DNA from: Bacillus timonensis
GTDB taxonomy: Bacteria; Bacillota; Bacilli; Bacillales; Bacillaceae_L
DNA length: 64,000 nucleotides
Direction: 5' to 3'
Assembly (NCBI GenBank): GCA_020171895.1
Contig: JAIVAN010000004.1
Span: 124,001-188,000, forward strand
The notes beneath the pieces were generated by a model. The model saw nothing but the letters and a program-made list of their open reading frames with translations, was not told the DNA's origin and did no database searches. A program made the position numbers and the translations under genes. Numbering within the stretch: the stretch's first letter is position 1; every line of letters starts with the position of its first letter. Positions 1 through 8,200 of this stretch are shown in pieces.

Positions 1-754
1 AAAAATGGTACAAGAAAGTACCGAATATTTAACGGAGCTTGCAATTGGAGGAACGGCTGTAGGTACAGGAATTAATTCAGAAAAAGGATTTGGCGAGTTA
101 GTAGCAGAAGAGATAACAAAAGATACAGGCATTCCTTTTCTCTCAGCGAAAAATAAGTTTCATGCGTTAACAAGTCATGATGAATTAACATTTGTACATG
201 GCGCCTTAAAAGCACTAGCGGCAGATTTGATGAAAATTGCAAATGATATTCGTTGGCTAGCGAGTGGTCCAAGATGTGGAATAGGAGAGCTTACGATTCC
301 AGCAAATGAGCCAGGTAGTTCAATTATGCCAGGGAAGGTAAATCCAACACAAAGTGAAGCGATGACGATGATTGCATGCCAAGTGTTTGGAAATGATGCA
401 ACAGTTGGTTTTGCGGCGAGTCAAGGTAATTTTGAACTTAATGTATTTAAGCCGGTCATTATATATAATGTTTTACAATCGATTACACTCTTGTCAGAAG
501 GTATTCAATCGTTTCACGATAAGTGTGTAAAAGGATTAATAGCGAATGAGGAAGTTATTAAAAAATACGTAAATGAATCACTTATGCTTGTGACAGCATT
601 GAATCCACATATTGGTTATGAAAAGGCAGCACTGATTGCTAAAAAAGCATTTTCAGAAAATATTACGCTGAAAGAAGCTGCAAAAAATAGCGGTATATTG
701 TCAGAAGATCAGTTTGATAAGCTTGTAAATCCAAATGATATGATAGGTAGGTAA
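1..754 (+). CDS. fumC: class II fumarate hydratase, C-terminal part (cut by window start)
   Basis: Fumarase of the TCA cycle, interconverting fumarate and malate in the cytoplasm. The frame is open from the window edge, so only about the last 250 residues are seen, compared with about 460 for the family. The fumarase/aspartase superfamily signature [11 protein letters not shown] lies in the visible part (about residue 105 of the visible protein), followed by QSEAMTMI and a [10 protein letters not shown] stretch typical of FumC and not of AspA or ArgH. The C-terminal segment with [11 protein letters not shown] and the final NP.DMIG is characteristic of FumC. A strong hairpin follows the stop. 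Function is confident; the true start lies outside the window. Confidence 0.95.
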   Translation, partial: KMVQESTEYLTELAIGGTAVGTGINSEKGFGELVAEEITKDTGIPFLSAKNKFHALTSHDELTFVHGALKALAADLMKIANDIRWLASGPRCGIGELTIPANEPGSSIMPGKVNPTQSEAMTMIACQVFGNDATVGFAASQGNFELNVFKPVIIYNVLQSITLLSEGIQSFHDKCVKGLIANEEVIKKYVNESLMLVTALNPHIGYEKAALIAKKAFSENITLKEAAKNSGILSEDQFDKLVNPNDMIGR

Positions 755-761
755 AATAAGA

Positions 762-785
762 AGCCCCAGGGTAATCCCTGGGGCT
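762..785. terminator. bidirectional terminator between fumC and the ssp gene
   Basis: A 10-bp GC-rich stem (AGCCCCAGGG / CCCTGGGGCT) with a TAAT loop sits between the convergent fumC and SASP genes. No long T-run follows on either strand, but stem strength and position support termination for both. Confidence 0.7.
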
Positions 786-812
786 AAGCCATATTATGAA
801 ATTTTGTAAAGA

Positions 813-1031
813 TTATTGTTGATAGCCGCCGCCCATTTGTTGTTGAGCCATTGACACTAGACGTTTTGTGATTTCTCCACCTACTGAACCGTTAGCACGA
901 GCAGTAGTGTCTGGTCCTAAATTTACTCCAAACTCGTTTGCAATTTCATACTTCATTTGATCAATTGCTTGTTGAGCTCCTGGTACTACTAATTGATTTG
1001 ACGAATTGCTTCCTGATGTTTGATTTGCCAT
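813..1031 (-). CDS. small acid-soluble spore protein, alpha/beta type
   Basis: SASP that coats spore DNA and is degraded by the GPR protease at germination. The 72-residue protein has the two family signatures: a [12 protein letters not shown] block holding the E-I/F-A type GPR cleavage region, and [20 protein letters not shown], the DNA-binding segment. Length fits the family (about 60-72 residues). I place the start at the second ATG (MANQTSG), since the AGGAGATGA ribosome site overlaps the first ATG (1043) and is 8 nt from the second. Expected forespore expression (SigG) is family knowledge; I did not identify the promoter with confidence. Confidence 0.95.
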   Translation of the reverse strand: MANQTSGSNSSNQLVVPGAQQAIDQMKYEIANEFGVNLGPDTTARANGSVGGEITKRLVSMAQQQMGGGYQQ

Positions 1032-1376
1032 TTTGTAATTCATCTCCTCATCAATTTTTATGGTTGGGCTAGCTGGAATTGCACCAGCGAATGGATTACT
1101 TCCATCTGCCTTGCTAGGCGTAACCCGTAATAAAATGTGTTGTTGCTAAGTAGGTTGTACGTTTTATTTTTTTTTATTCAAGCAGTTTTAAAGATTTTTT
1201 TGGGCTGTGAATTTTCTGTGTGACTGCTTGTTTACTAGTATTATAAAGAATTTGAGAAATTCTATTCGGAATGAAAGTCGGTAAATTATTCCTGTGTTCT
1301 TTGTACATAGAGTTTTAACGCTTTTGGATAAAATAAGGGTGTGAAAAAATTCTTCTTTATATAAGGATGAGTTGTT
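1032..1376. other. intergenic region with the SASP leader; two small inverted repeats
   Basis: No gene is supported here. On the minus strand, the untranslated leader of the SASP gene (about 1045-1130) contains GCTGG-N7-CCAGC (about 1065-1081) and an imperfect GGTTACGCC / GGC...GTAATCC fold just upstream. I do not recognise a known riboswitch in it. The rest, up to the next gene, is AT-rich and unremarkable. Confidence 0.4.
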
Positions 1377-1622
1377 ATGGCGCATATTTGTCCATTATGC
1401 AATGGATTTCAGGCAAGTGAATATAGGTGTGAAACATGTGGTCATGCGTTAGAGGATGCAGGGAAAGTGACAGATTATCTTGATGATTATAGTGCTTATA
1501 TGGAGATAGATGGATTAAAGCTTGTGGATGGATATGAGCATTCAGTGGTTGAACAGCAATGTGCACATGTTTTTTATTGTCATGCATGCCAAGCACAGGA
1601 AGTAAAGCTTATTCAAGAATAA
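1377..1622 (+). CDS. small zinc-ribbon-like protein
   Basis: 81-residue acidic protein of unknown function. It has paired cysteine motifs CPLC (residues 5-8) and CETC (18-21), followed by a C-terminal HVFYCHAC stretch, which suggests one structural zinc site or more. The middle part is rich in Asp, Glu and Tyr. The ribosome site AAGGATGAG lies 6 nt before the ATG, and a terminator hairpin follows the stop, so it is probably monocistronic. I recognise no named family; the zinc-binding role is inferred from cysteine spacing alone. Confidence 0.75.
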   Translation: MAHICPLCNGFQASEYRCETCGHALEDAGKVTDYLDDYSAYMEIDGLKLVDGYEHSVVEQQCAHVFYCHACQAQEVKLIQE

Positions 1623-1634
1623 GACCAAAGTTTA

Positions 1635-1660
1635 AGTCGCTACGTGCGGCTTTTTTAGTT
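1635..1660 (+). terminator. rho-independent terminator
   Basis: The stem AGTCGC / GCGGCT with a TACGT loop is followed by a T-run, 12 nt after the stop of the zinc-ribbon gene. Confidence 0.75.
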
Positions 1661-1691
1661 GTGTCTATCCGTAAAGATACATCTGAACATA

Positions 1692-1732
1692 GTTGTTAAC
1701 CTGCGTTGCAGGACTCTCGCTTTCCGCAGGGC
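1692..1732 (+). repeat. partial copy of the GTGTTAAYC interspersed repeat (left end only)
   Basis: Bases matching the left third of the full element (GTTAACCTGCGTTGCAGGAC, then CTCGCTTTCCGC) are present; the sequence then leaves the repeat and never regains the right end. It looks like a truncated relic. Confidence 0.8.
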
Positions 1733-1768
1733 ATGACATTTGTTTTCTAATCCTCATTGACGTCCATA

Positions 1769-1799
1769 TAAAAAAAGACAAGCACAGGATGTGCTTGCC
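1769..1799 (-). terminator. rho-independent terminator of msmX
   Basis: On the minus strand, the stem CAAGCAC / GTGCTTG is followed by a T-run (TCTTTTTTT). It lies just downstream of the msmX stop. Confidence 0.85.
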
Positions 1800-1837
1800 A
1801 ACAATTTATATTATTTTTAGGGGAAATAAAGTAAGAA

Positions 1838-2950
1838 TTACTTTTCGTTTTCTTGACGAATGCGAGCTTCTGTTTCTGCATCGAAGAAGTGTGCTTTGTT
1901 CATATCAAATGCTAAATCAACTGTTTGTAGTGCTTTAATATCTGAACGTGAATCAACACGTGCAATAAAGTCTTGACCAGCAAATTGAGAGTAAAGCATT
2001 GTTTCAGCACCCATTAACTCAGCAACTTCGATTTTTGCAGAGATTTTTGATTCTTTAGAAGACTCAATAAATACTGGCTCATCATGGATATCTTCTGGAC
2101 GAATACCAAGAATGATTTCTTTGTTTAGGAAACCTTGGTCACGTAATACTTTCATTTTACCTTCAGGTATAGCAATTGAAGAATCTCCAGCAACAAAAGT
2201 ACCTTCATTTAATGTACCTCTAAAGAAGTTCATCGCTGGTGAACCGATAAATCCTGCAACAAACACGTTTTCAGGCTTGTCATAAACTTCTTTTGGAGCT
2301 CCAACTTGTTGAATCACGCCATCTTTCATAACAACAAGGCGAGTAGCCATCGTCATTGCTTCAGTTTGGTCATGTGTTACATAGATAGTCGTTGTTTGTA
2401 AACGTTGGTGTAATTTTGAGATTTCAGCACGCATTTGTACACGTAATTTTGCATCAAGGTTTGATAATGGCTCATCCATTAAGAATACTTTAGCATCACG
2501 AACAATTGCACGACCTAAAGCAACACGTTGACGTTGTCCACCAGATAATGCTTTTGGTTTACGGTCTAAATATTGCTCTAATCCTAAAATACGTGCAGCA
2601 TCTTGTACACGACGATCAATTTCATCTTTAGGGAATTTACGTAGCTTTAATCCAAACGCCATATTATCATATACGTTCATATGAGGATATAATGCATAAT
2701 TTTGGAAAACCATTGCGATATCACGATCTTTTGGTGCAACATCATTTACGCGCTTTTCATCGATGTAGAAATCTCCTTTAGAAATTTCTTCAAGACCAGC
2801 AATCATACGTAAAGTTGTTGATTTACCACAACCAGATGGACCAACAAATACGATGAATTCTTTATCTTGAATGTGTAAGTTGAAATCAGATACAGCTGTT
2901 ACTTTATTGTCATAGATTTTATAAATGTTTTCTAATTTTAATTCAGCCAT
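1838..2950 (-). CDS. msmX: multiple-sugar ABC transporter ATP-binding protein MsmX
   Basis: Cytoplasmic ATPase that energises carbohydrate ABC importers; in B. subtilis, MsmX is shared by several sugar systems. The 370-residue protein has Walker [10 protein letters not shown] (37-45), signature [10 protein letters not shown] (about 134), Walker [13 protein letters not shown], the H-loop YVTHDQTEA, and a C-terminal TOBE/MalK-type domain containing GIRPEDI. No permease or binding protein lies nearby, consistent with a stand-alone multitask ATPase. The start has a TTGGAGGTA ribosome site. A PucR-like regulator lies directly upstream, the same pairing as yxkF-msmX in B. subtilis. Confidence 0.93.
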   Translation of the reverse strand: MAELKLENIYKIYDNKVTAVSDFNLHIQDKEFIVFVGPSGCGKSTTLRMIAGLEEISKGDFYIDEKRVNDVAPKDRDIAMVFQNYALYPHMNVYDNMAFGLKLRKFPKDEIDRRVQDAARILGLEQYLDRKPKALSGGQRQRVALGRAIVRDAKVFLMDEPLSNLDAKLRVQMRAEISKLHQRLQTTTIYVTHDQTEAMTMATRLVVMKDGVIQQVGAPKEVYDKPENVFVAGFIGSPAMNFFRGTLNEGTFVAGDSSIAIPEGKMKVLRDQGFLNKEIILGIRPEDIHDEPVFIESSKESKISAKIEVAELMGAETMLYSQFAGQDFIARVDSRSDIKALQTVDLAFDMNKAHFFDAETEARIRQENEK

Positions 2951-3068
2951 TTTAAAATACCTCCAATGAAATCGTTTTCTTATTGGTTAGTCTACCTAAT
3001 CTAGTCAAAAGAGTAAATGGACAAAGTGCACAAAAAAAATGAGCTGTTTCGTGCATGTCTACGAAACT

Positions 3069-3971
3069 TTAATTGTCACTATTTTCAATCGTCAAAATAC
3101 ACAAGTAAACTGAAACTGCTGCGCGAAAATGTTTAATATCGATTCCAGTCCTCTCAATGAATTTATCGATTCGATATTGTAGGCTGTTTCGATGCATATA
3201 CATTTTTTTTGCTGCATTAGAAACATTTAAATTACTCTCAAAATAAACTTTGATCGTTTCTAATAACTCTTTGTCTGTTTTAAGCTCATTAAGGATGGTT
3301 CCGATATGGTTTTTGCTTTCTTTATCAACTTGGTCTAGTAATAGATAAGGAAGAATATCAGCTAATGAAAATACACGTTGCTTATGGATAAGGTATTTTC
3401 TTGCTTTAAGAAAACATCGTTTTTCCCACTGGAAATAATCAGGATATGCTTCTGTCACAGGAAGCACTTGTCCAATAAAGAAATGAATATCCATATAAAA
3501 GTCACTTGTAAACGTATCAGCAATTTGTTCAACATGATGATTATCAATTAATTCATTTGGAATCGTTTCAATAAAAAGCCCATGACGATCACTTTCCCAT
3601 AACAAAACAACATTGGATGAGAATAGAGCTTCAGCTGCAAGTTGGAAATCTTGTTGGTCGATGATAGGTTGACTTGTATGAAATTGAACGATTCGACAAT
3701 GTGTTGAATTTGTAGGCAGGTTTGAATAGTCATTGCTTTGAAATAGAAACTGAAACCAACTTGCTTGTTCGTTTGTCATATTCGATCTCTTATCATTTAA
3801 CGGTTCGAACATAGAAGATAATAATTGTTCTTCTTTTATGGAGAGAAATTTTTTTTCAATCCCAAAAAGAGTTCCATCTTTTGTTGTATACCAAGAGTAA
3901 TCCATATGTAGAGGCGTTGTGTCTGCTACAATTAAGGCATCGCCGAAATGTTTCTTTAATCCTTCAATCAT
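3069..3971 (-). CDS. PucR/CdaR-type transcriptional regulator (YxkF-like)
   Basis: Predicted DNA-binding regulator. The C-terminal about 60 residues are a PucR-family helix-turn-helix (VYFESNLNVSNAAKKMYMHR followed by NSLQYRIDKFIERTGID), while the N-terminal 230 residues show no domain I can name. The position next to msmX matches B. subtilis yxkF-msmX, so a role in sugar-transport regulation is plausible but inferred. The gene reads toward msmX with a gap of about 118 bp. The start codon has only a weak ribosome site (AAGGGAAC, 13 nt upstream), so the start is less certain. Confidence 0.8.
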   Translation of the reverse strand: MIEGLKKHFGDALIVADTTPLHMDYSWYTTKDGTLFGIEKKFLSIKEEQLLSSMFEPLNDKRSNMTNEQASWFQFLFQSNDYSNLPTNSTHCRIVQFHTSQPIIDQQDFQLAAEALFSSNVVLLWESDRHGLFIETIPNELIDNHHVEQIADTFTSDFYMDIHFFIGQVLPVTEAYPDYFQWEKRCFLKARKYLIHKQRVFSLADILPYLLLDQVDKESKNHIGTILNELKTDKELLETIKVYFESNLNVSNAAKKMYMHRNSLQYRIDKFIERTGIDIKHFRAAVSVYLCILTIENSDN

Positions 3972-4025
3972 GGCTAGTCATGTTCCCTTCTTATAGAACT
4001 TCCCATTAAAACAACTCTATTATAC

Positions 4026-4059
4026 CAAAAAAAAGAGTCAGACCCCTAGAGGCCTGACT
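4026..4059 (-). terminator. rho-independent terminator of the yhe-type operon
   Basis: On the minus strand, the stem AGTCAGGCC / GGTCTGACT is followed by eight T. It closes the run of minus-strand genes that starts near 9.6 kb. Confidence 0.85.
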
Positions 4060-4065
4060 AGTAAG

Positions 4066-4254
4066 TTAACCTTGTTCATTTGGAGGTTCTTCTTCAACAA
4101 AATCTCTCGCTTCTTCAATATTTGTGTAATTGTGGCGCATATGAACACTTCCGCCAGACATCCCCTCATTAATAAACCGATCAACATCCATAAATACTTT
4201 ATCTTTGCCTTCATATTGCAAATCTTCGCGTTCTTTATTTTCGTTTTTACTCAT
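4066..4254 (-). CDS. small acidic protein, possibly YozQ/DUF4025-like
   Basis: 62-residue hydrophilic protein with no membrane segment or cysteine. The central part, around residues 27-50 (FINEGMSGG.V....TNIEEARD), resembles the small DUF4025/YozQ family as I remember it, but this is a weak assignment. The ATG has an AGGGAGGATTTCAC ribosome site. It is the last gene before the terminator, 76 bp downstream of yheE, so it may share the sporulation operon; that is inference from position. Confidence 0.7.
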   Translation of the reverse strand: MSKNENKEREDLQYEGKDKVFMDVDRFINEGMSGGSVHMRHNYTNIEEARDFVEEEPPNEQG

Positions 4255-4330
4255 GTGAAATCCTCCCTAATCTAGCATTAATTACTTGATTAGTTTGGAC
4301 TGAATCGCAACTTTTCATGAGGGAAATTTA

Positions 4331-4540
4331 TTATTCGTAAACATGATAAAGCATAAGCTCGTGAACTTGTGAACTAATTTCTTTCATATCTTCATTAGGA
4401 GGTAGTTGATTAACCCACTCAATTACTCCATCTTTATGATAGATACCTTGATAATTAACACCTTTATAGTAAAAAGAGATACGCCATCCAGGTAGTTGTT
4501 TATTTTCATATAACGGTTTCCATTGGAAATGTGAAAGCAT
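4331..4540 (-). CDS. yheE: YheE-like small protein (DUF5342 type)
   Basis: 69-residue protein starting MLSHFQWKPLY, rich in aromatic residues (FYYKGVNYQGIYH). It fits the YheE protein that follows yheC-yheD in Bacillus, and it lies 20 bp downstream of the fourth ATP-grasp gene here. Function is unknown. The ribosome site AGGAGGATAAAC precedes the ATG. The name is based on position plus remembered similarity. Confidence 0.8.
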   Translation of the reverse strand: MLSHFQWKPLYENKQLPGWRISFYYKGVNYQGIYHKDGVIEWVNQLPPNEDMKEISSQVHELMLYHVYE

Positions 4541-4560
4541 TGTTTATCCTCCTGATCGAA

Positions 4561-5748
4561 TTATACATTTGCCCTCATTATAAGCAGTTTTGTCAGATTT
4601 TCAAGTCCTTGCTCTTTAATAGACGGCTCATCAAATACCATTGGCTTTGAATTTATTTCAAATATATAAAGATTTCCATCTTTTGAAACCCCAATATCAG
4701 TAGAGAACTCACCGAAAAAAGTCTTGTTAGAGTGATTTAATTCCTTCCCTATTTCTTGAATCAAACTTTGTAAAAGAGGGATATTGATCTTATCTTGAAC
4801 CTGGTCAAAAGGAAGAATCGACCCACCGTTTGGGATATGTGTAGTGATTCTGTGCATACCAGCTACTCTTACTCCAATGCCACTAACGATAAAGTGCTCA
4901 TCTTCTCCTAGGTGTGCTAACACCCTTAAGTCAAAGCGTCTTCCGTTGACTGTTGAGGTTGAAATGGCTTCTTGTATAATAAATTTGCTATCCTTAAAAA
5001 TGGGCTGTAAATGTGACAACATCTGCTCAATCGTTTGAAATGAAGACACTTCACCTTTTGAATTGATGATAGAGTATTGGTCATGTTCTTCACAGAGTAG
5101 AAAAACACCTTCTCCTTTGCTACCTTCGTTTGATTTTAAATATACTTTTTTATGCTTGGCTAAGAAGGTGGATAGATGATTGAGATCTGATAAAATTTTA
5201 GTGAGTGGCAAATGTTGTTTAATCTGTGCATTTTTATTTAACAATTGAAAGGTTTCCCATTTTGTTAAAAAAGAAGGGTTGCAGTAGGGAATATTCATGT
5301 TCTGCAATCGTTCAAAGGTTTGTTGAACGATTTGTTTTTTCTCAGTCTGTCGAGATGAAATACGATTATAAACGATATGTGGTAACGGACTTTTAACAAT
5401 CACCCATTTTTTATAGGTTGGATGAAACATAAACCCTTCAACATGGTCAGAATATAGTCGAGAGGGGGTGAAAACGATAGACATTGCTCCTTTTTTTAGT
5501 AGTGAAGCTTGAATTCTTTGAAAAGTAAAATGATTTCCTAGAAATCCCTTTTTATTTCTACTCGAGTCAGATGCAAGTATTCCAATGAGTGGAACATTGT
5601 TCCCATTTGCTGAGATAGAAAAAAGGAGCTTAGAAGATGATAAGCTCCGGTTTGGATTTATTGGCCATTCATTTTTTCCAAAAGAAAGGACGGATGAATG
5701 TTTAAGAGTATGGTACCAAGCTTTTTTATTAAAGTCATAAAGAATCAT
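4561..5748 (-). CDS. YheC/YheD-family ATP-grasp protein, paralog 4
   Basis: 395-residue member of the YheC/YheD ATP-grasp family, which includes a B. subtilis spore-coat-associated protein. Visible family blocks: YNRI (about 125), NPSFLTKWETFQLL, the ATP-binding KSNEGSKGEGVF, RFDLRV, PNGGS, and the metal-binding DIGV...LYIFEINSKP near residue 365. It probably ligates or phosphorylates an unknown substrate during sporulation. Its start overlaps the stop of the preceding paralog by 4 bp (ATGA), so the two are translationally coupled. It is shorter at the N-terminus than the 450-residue paralogs. Confidence 0.88.
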   Translation of the reverse strand: MILYDFNKKAWYHTLKHSSVLSFGKNEWPINPNRSLSSSKLLFSISANGNNVPLIGILASDSSRNKKGFLGNHFTFQRIQASLLKKGAMSIVFTPSRLYSDHVEGFMFHPTYKKWVIVKSPLPHIVYNRISSRQTEKKQIVQQTFERLQNMNIPYCNPSFLTKWETFQLLNKNAQIKQHLPLTKILSDLNHLSTFLAKHKKVYLKSNEGSKGEGVFLLCEEHDQYSIINSKGEVSSFQTIEQMLSHLQPIFKDSKFIIQEAISTSTVNGRRFDLRVLAHLGEDEHFIVSGIGVRVAGMHRITTHIPNGGSILPFDQVQDKINIPLLQSLIQEIGKELNHSNKTFFGEFSTDIGVSKDGNLYIFEINSKPMVFDEPSIKEQGLENLTKLLIMRANV

Positions 5749-7100
5749 AGTAAAACTTCCTCAGGCTGCTTTATCGTATTCTCTGTTAGGAAAAGAGCAT
5801 ATTCAAGTGAAAGCTTTCGTGAAGTAAAGTCAAAATCTTTCAATTTTGGGTGAGCAAAAATTGATCGTCCTGGCTTTGAATTGGCTTCAAAGAGCCATAA
5901 ATGTCCATTTTTATCGATTCCTAAATCAAATCCAATTTCTCCAATTGAACCTTCAACTTTGTCATCTATGGAACGACTTAATAATAAGGCAGCTTCCTTT
6001 AGTTTTTCACGAGCTTTAATACAATCATCTCGAGTTGGGAAAATTTCTTCTATTGTCTTCACAAGACCACCATTATTAATATGTGTAGTAACACTGCCAC
6101 GACCTGAAATTTTTCCAGCAATGACACTAACTTCCCATTTTCCTCGAACATTTTTATTTGTATGAATTCTAAAGTCAATCACCTTGTGTTCTTTTCTCAT
6201 TAAGGTTATGCCCTGCTGTACAATATAGTTTTCAAGTTGTTTATTGCGAAACAATCGCTTTAATAGTGCTTCAAGTGAAGTGAATTTTTGTAGACGATTT
6301 TCATTTTCTTGATCATCTTTATAACGACAATAATAAGCCTCTTCTTCTCTTGAATATATAATTTGGAAAACACCTAATCCAAGACTGCCGTTTGCAGGCT
6401 TTAAAAACACATGATTGTACTTTGATAACATACGTTCAATTCGCTCAATAGAAGGCTGTTCATATGTTTCAGGAAGGTAGGCTGCTACGAGTGTGTCTTT
6501 TTGGAGTAGTTTATGAATTTCCCACTTGTTAAAGAAACCTGGATTAAACCATGGAATTAAATATTCTTCACTTAATCGCTTCTTTATTTTTATAAAGGCA
6601 CGGTGGTTAGCTGTTTTCCGATTAGGAAGTCTGTCATATACCACATTTGGGAAAGGAACTTCAATCTTGGCCCATCCATCTTTTCTGTAAAAATAACCGT
6701 TAATTGTTCCTTTGTCCCAGTTTATTTGATGGGCGCCAAATACAAATGATATGACTCCAACTGTTTGCTCAATTGATAGAAGTTTCGCAAAGAAGAGAGA
6801 TCTTTCTCCAACTGGACGAAATTTGGAATCTGTAAATCCAGCTGTAAATATACCAACTAATGCTCCTACATATAATGTGTTTTCGTGTACAAACAAATGA
6901 ATGGAACTAAGATATGGAATGTGTAGCTCTTTAAATAAATCCTCAGAAATTGAAAGCTCTTCTGGTTTATCGTGCAAATTTACGTGACATTCTTTTGTGA
7001 AAGAACCAAAGGATATAAACCTTATTTTCGGGTTGTAATATTTTTTCGGTAAATAGATTTGGTTCCCTTGTTGAGAAGAAAGAGAGATGGTCGCTTTCAT
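5745..7100 (-). CDS. yheD: YheD-like ATP-grasp protein, paralog 3
   Basis: 451-residue ATP-grasp protein, the same length class as B. subtilis YheD (453). It has an N-terminal beta-rich region of about 110 residues, then YDRLPNRK, NPGFFNKWEIHKLL, the ATP-loop KPANGSLGLGVF, VIDFRIH, NNGG, and EIGFDLGIDKNGHLWLFEANSKPG near the C-terminus. All ATP-grasp metal and nucleotide residues that can be recognised appear present. It overlaps both neighbours by 4 bp. The yheD symbol rests on length and order (just after the YheC-length gene) and not on alignment. A coat or mother-cell role is known only for the family. Confidence 0.85.
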   Translation of the reverse strand: MKATISLSSQQGNQIYLPKKYYNPKIRFISFGSFTKECHVNLHDKPEELSISEDLFKELHIPYLSSIHLFVHENTLYVGALVGIFTAGFTDSKFRPVGERSLFFAKLLSIEQTVGVISFVFGAHQINWDKGTINGYFYRKDGWAKIEVPFPNVVYDRLPNRKTANHRAFIKIKKRLSEEYLIPWFNPGFFNKWEIHKLLQKDTLVAAYLPETYEQPSIERIERMLSKYNHVFLKPANGSLGLGVFQIIYSREEEAYYCRYKDDQENENRLQKFTSLEALLKRLFRNKQLENYIVQQGITLMRKEHKVIDFRIHTNKNVRGKWEVSVIAGKISGRGSVTTHINNGGLVKTIEEIFPTRDDCIKAREKLKEAALLLSRSIDDKVEGSIGEIGFDLGIDKNGHLWLFEANSKPGRSIFAHPKLKDFDFTSRKLSLEYALFLTENTIKQPEEVLL

Positions 7101-8182
7101 TTTGTCATCTCCTTTTTAGCTAACAAATTTTTATTTAAATACAAACAATAAAGCAGCGGAGTTGAATAGATATGGTGTGCTCTGTCTTTGCTCGTTTCTA
7201 AAATAACTTTATGCCCAGGCTTTGAATTAATATCTAATATCCAAACCGAACCATCTGCTTCAATTCCAATATCAATCCCTAGCTCGAATAATGGAGGAAA
7301 GTTTTTCTCCAGAGTAGACGGTAACTTTTCGATGATCGTTGAAAGACTTTCAGCAATTAAGGTCTTTTGATGACTTGGTAATGAATCAATCCATTGGTTA
7401 TACGGAATAATTTCTCCACCATTACTAATATTTGAGGTAACAGTATCTGTACTCCCTTTTCGAATACCTCGACCTTGTTCAAACCAGTTTCCATGCTCTT
7501 TTTTTTGGAGCAGTATTCGGATATCAAACGGGCGTTTTTCATGATCCACTAACGGTAGTAGAGGCTGAATTAAATAATTTCTTGAAAGCAAAGAAGTGAG
7601 CCAACTGTAGAAGTCCTTCTTAGTTGTAAACTGCTGTTTGTTTACTCCTTTTGATCCGTGAACGAGAGTTTCTATGCTTTTTGCTCGTAAATAACAAGCG
7701 ACGATACCATTGCCACGTGACCCGTTTATTGGTTTAAGGAGAATTTTCTTCATGTTAATAAGCAAAGATAGTACCTCTTCCTTTGAGGAAACAAGCGAAG
7801 TATCTGGTAAGTATGGTGTAATCTCTTTATCTTTTAAAAGAGCCTCATAGATTTCCCACTTATTTGGTAGACCTTTTCCTAAGAAACAAGTAGATGGTCT
7901 TGCTTTTAACCAATTGACAATCGGGCGGCTTCTTTTGGAAATGTCATCATCACTATAAAAACAGCGGTCATAAATAAAGGTGGGAATGAGAAACTCTTCT
8001 TTTTTCCAGGTCCCTAACGTGTGGTCAAAACGTTCACCGCTTGCTTGTTCTGTTAATGGGTTAATGCTAGTAGGTGTAAATCGATAGACTGCAATGGATA
8101 GGTTGTTTGCTAGCTTAGCAATCTCGGTGAAATACCGCTTTTCTTGGTGTGGACGAAGAGTGAGAAAACCAAGAGTTATCAT
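7097..8182 (-). CDS. yheC: YheC-like ATP-grasp protein, paralog 2
   Basis: 361-residue protein, close to B. subtilis YheC in length. It starts MITLGFLTLRPHQEKRYF and lacks the long N-terminal region of the YheD-type paralogs. Conserved blocks: YDRCF, LPNKWEIYEALL, KPINGSRGNGIV, PFDIRIL, SNGGEI, and ELGIDIGIEADGSVWILDINSKPG. It lies 18 bp after the first paralog and overlaps the next by 4 bp. Catalytic competence is inferred from intact motifs; the substrate is unknown. Confidence 0.87.
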   Translation of the reverse strand: MITLGFLTLRPHQEKRYFTEIAKLANNLSIAVYRFTPTSINPLTEQASGERFDHTLGTWKKEEFLIPTFIYDRCFYSDDDISKRSRPIVNWLKARPSTCFLGKGLPNKWEIYEALLKDKEITPYLPDTSLVSSKEEVLSLLINMKKILLKPINGSRGNGIVACYLRAKSIETLVHGSKGVNKQQFTTKKDFYSWLTSLLSRNYLIQPLLPLVDHEKRPFDIRILLQKKEHGNWFEQGRGIRKGSTDTVTSNISNGGEIIPYNQWIDSLPSHQKTLIAESLSTIIEKLPSTLEKNFPPLFELGIDIGIEADGSVWILDINSKPGHKVILETSKDRAHHIYSTPLLYCLYLNKNLLAKKEMTK

Positions 8183-8200
8183 GAAAATCGCTCCTTTAGG

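Noticed and set aside
1375-1596. His-rich 73-codon minus-strand frame opposite the zinc-ribbon gene
   Set aside because: Mirror frame of a better-supported gene; no ribosome site.
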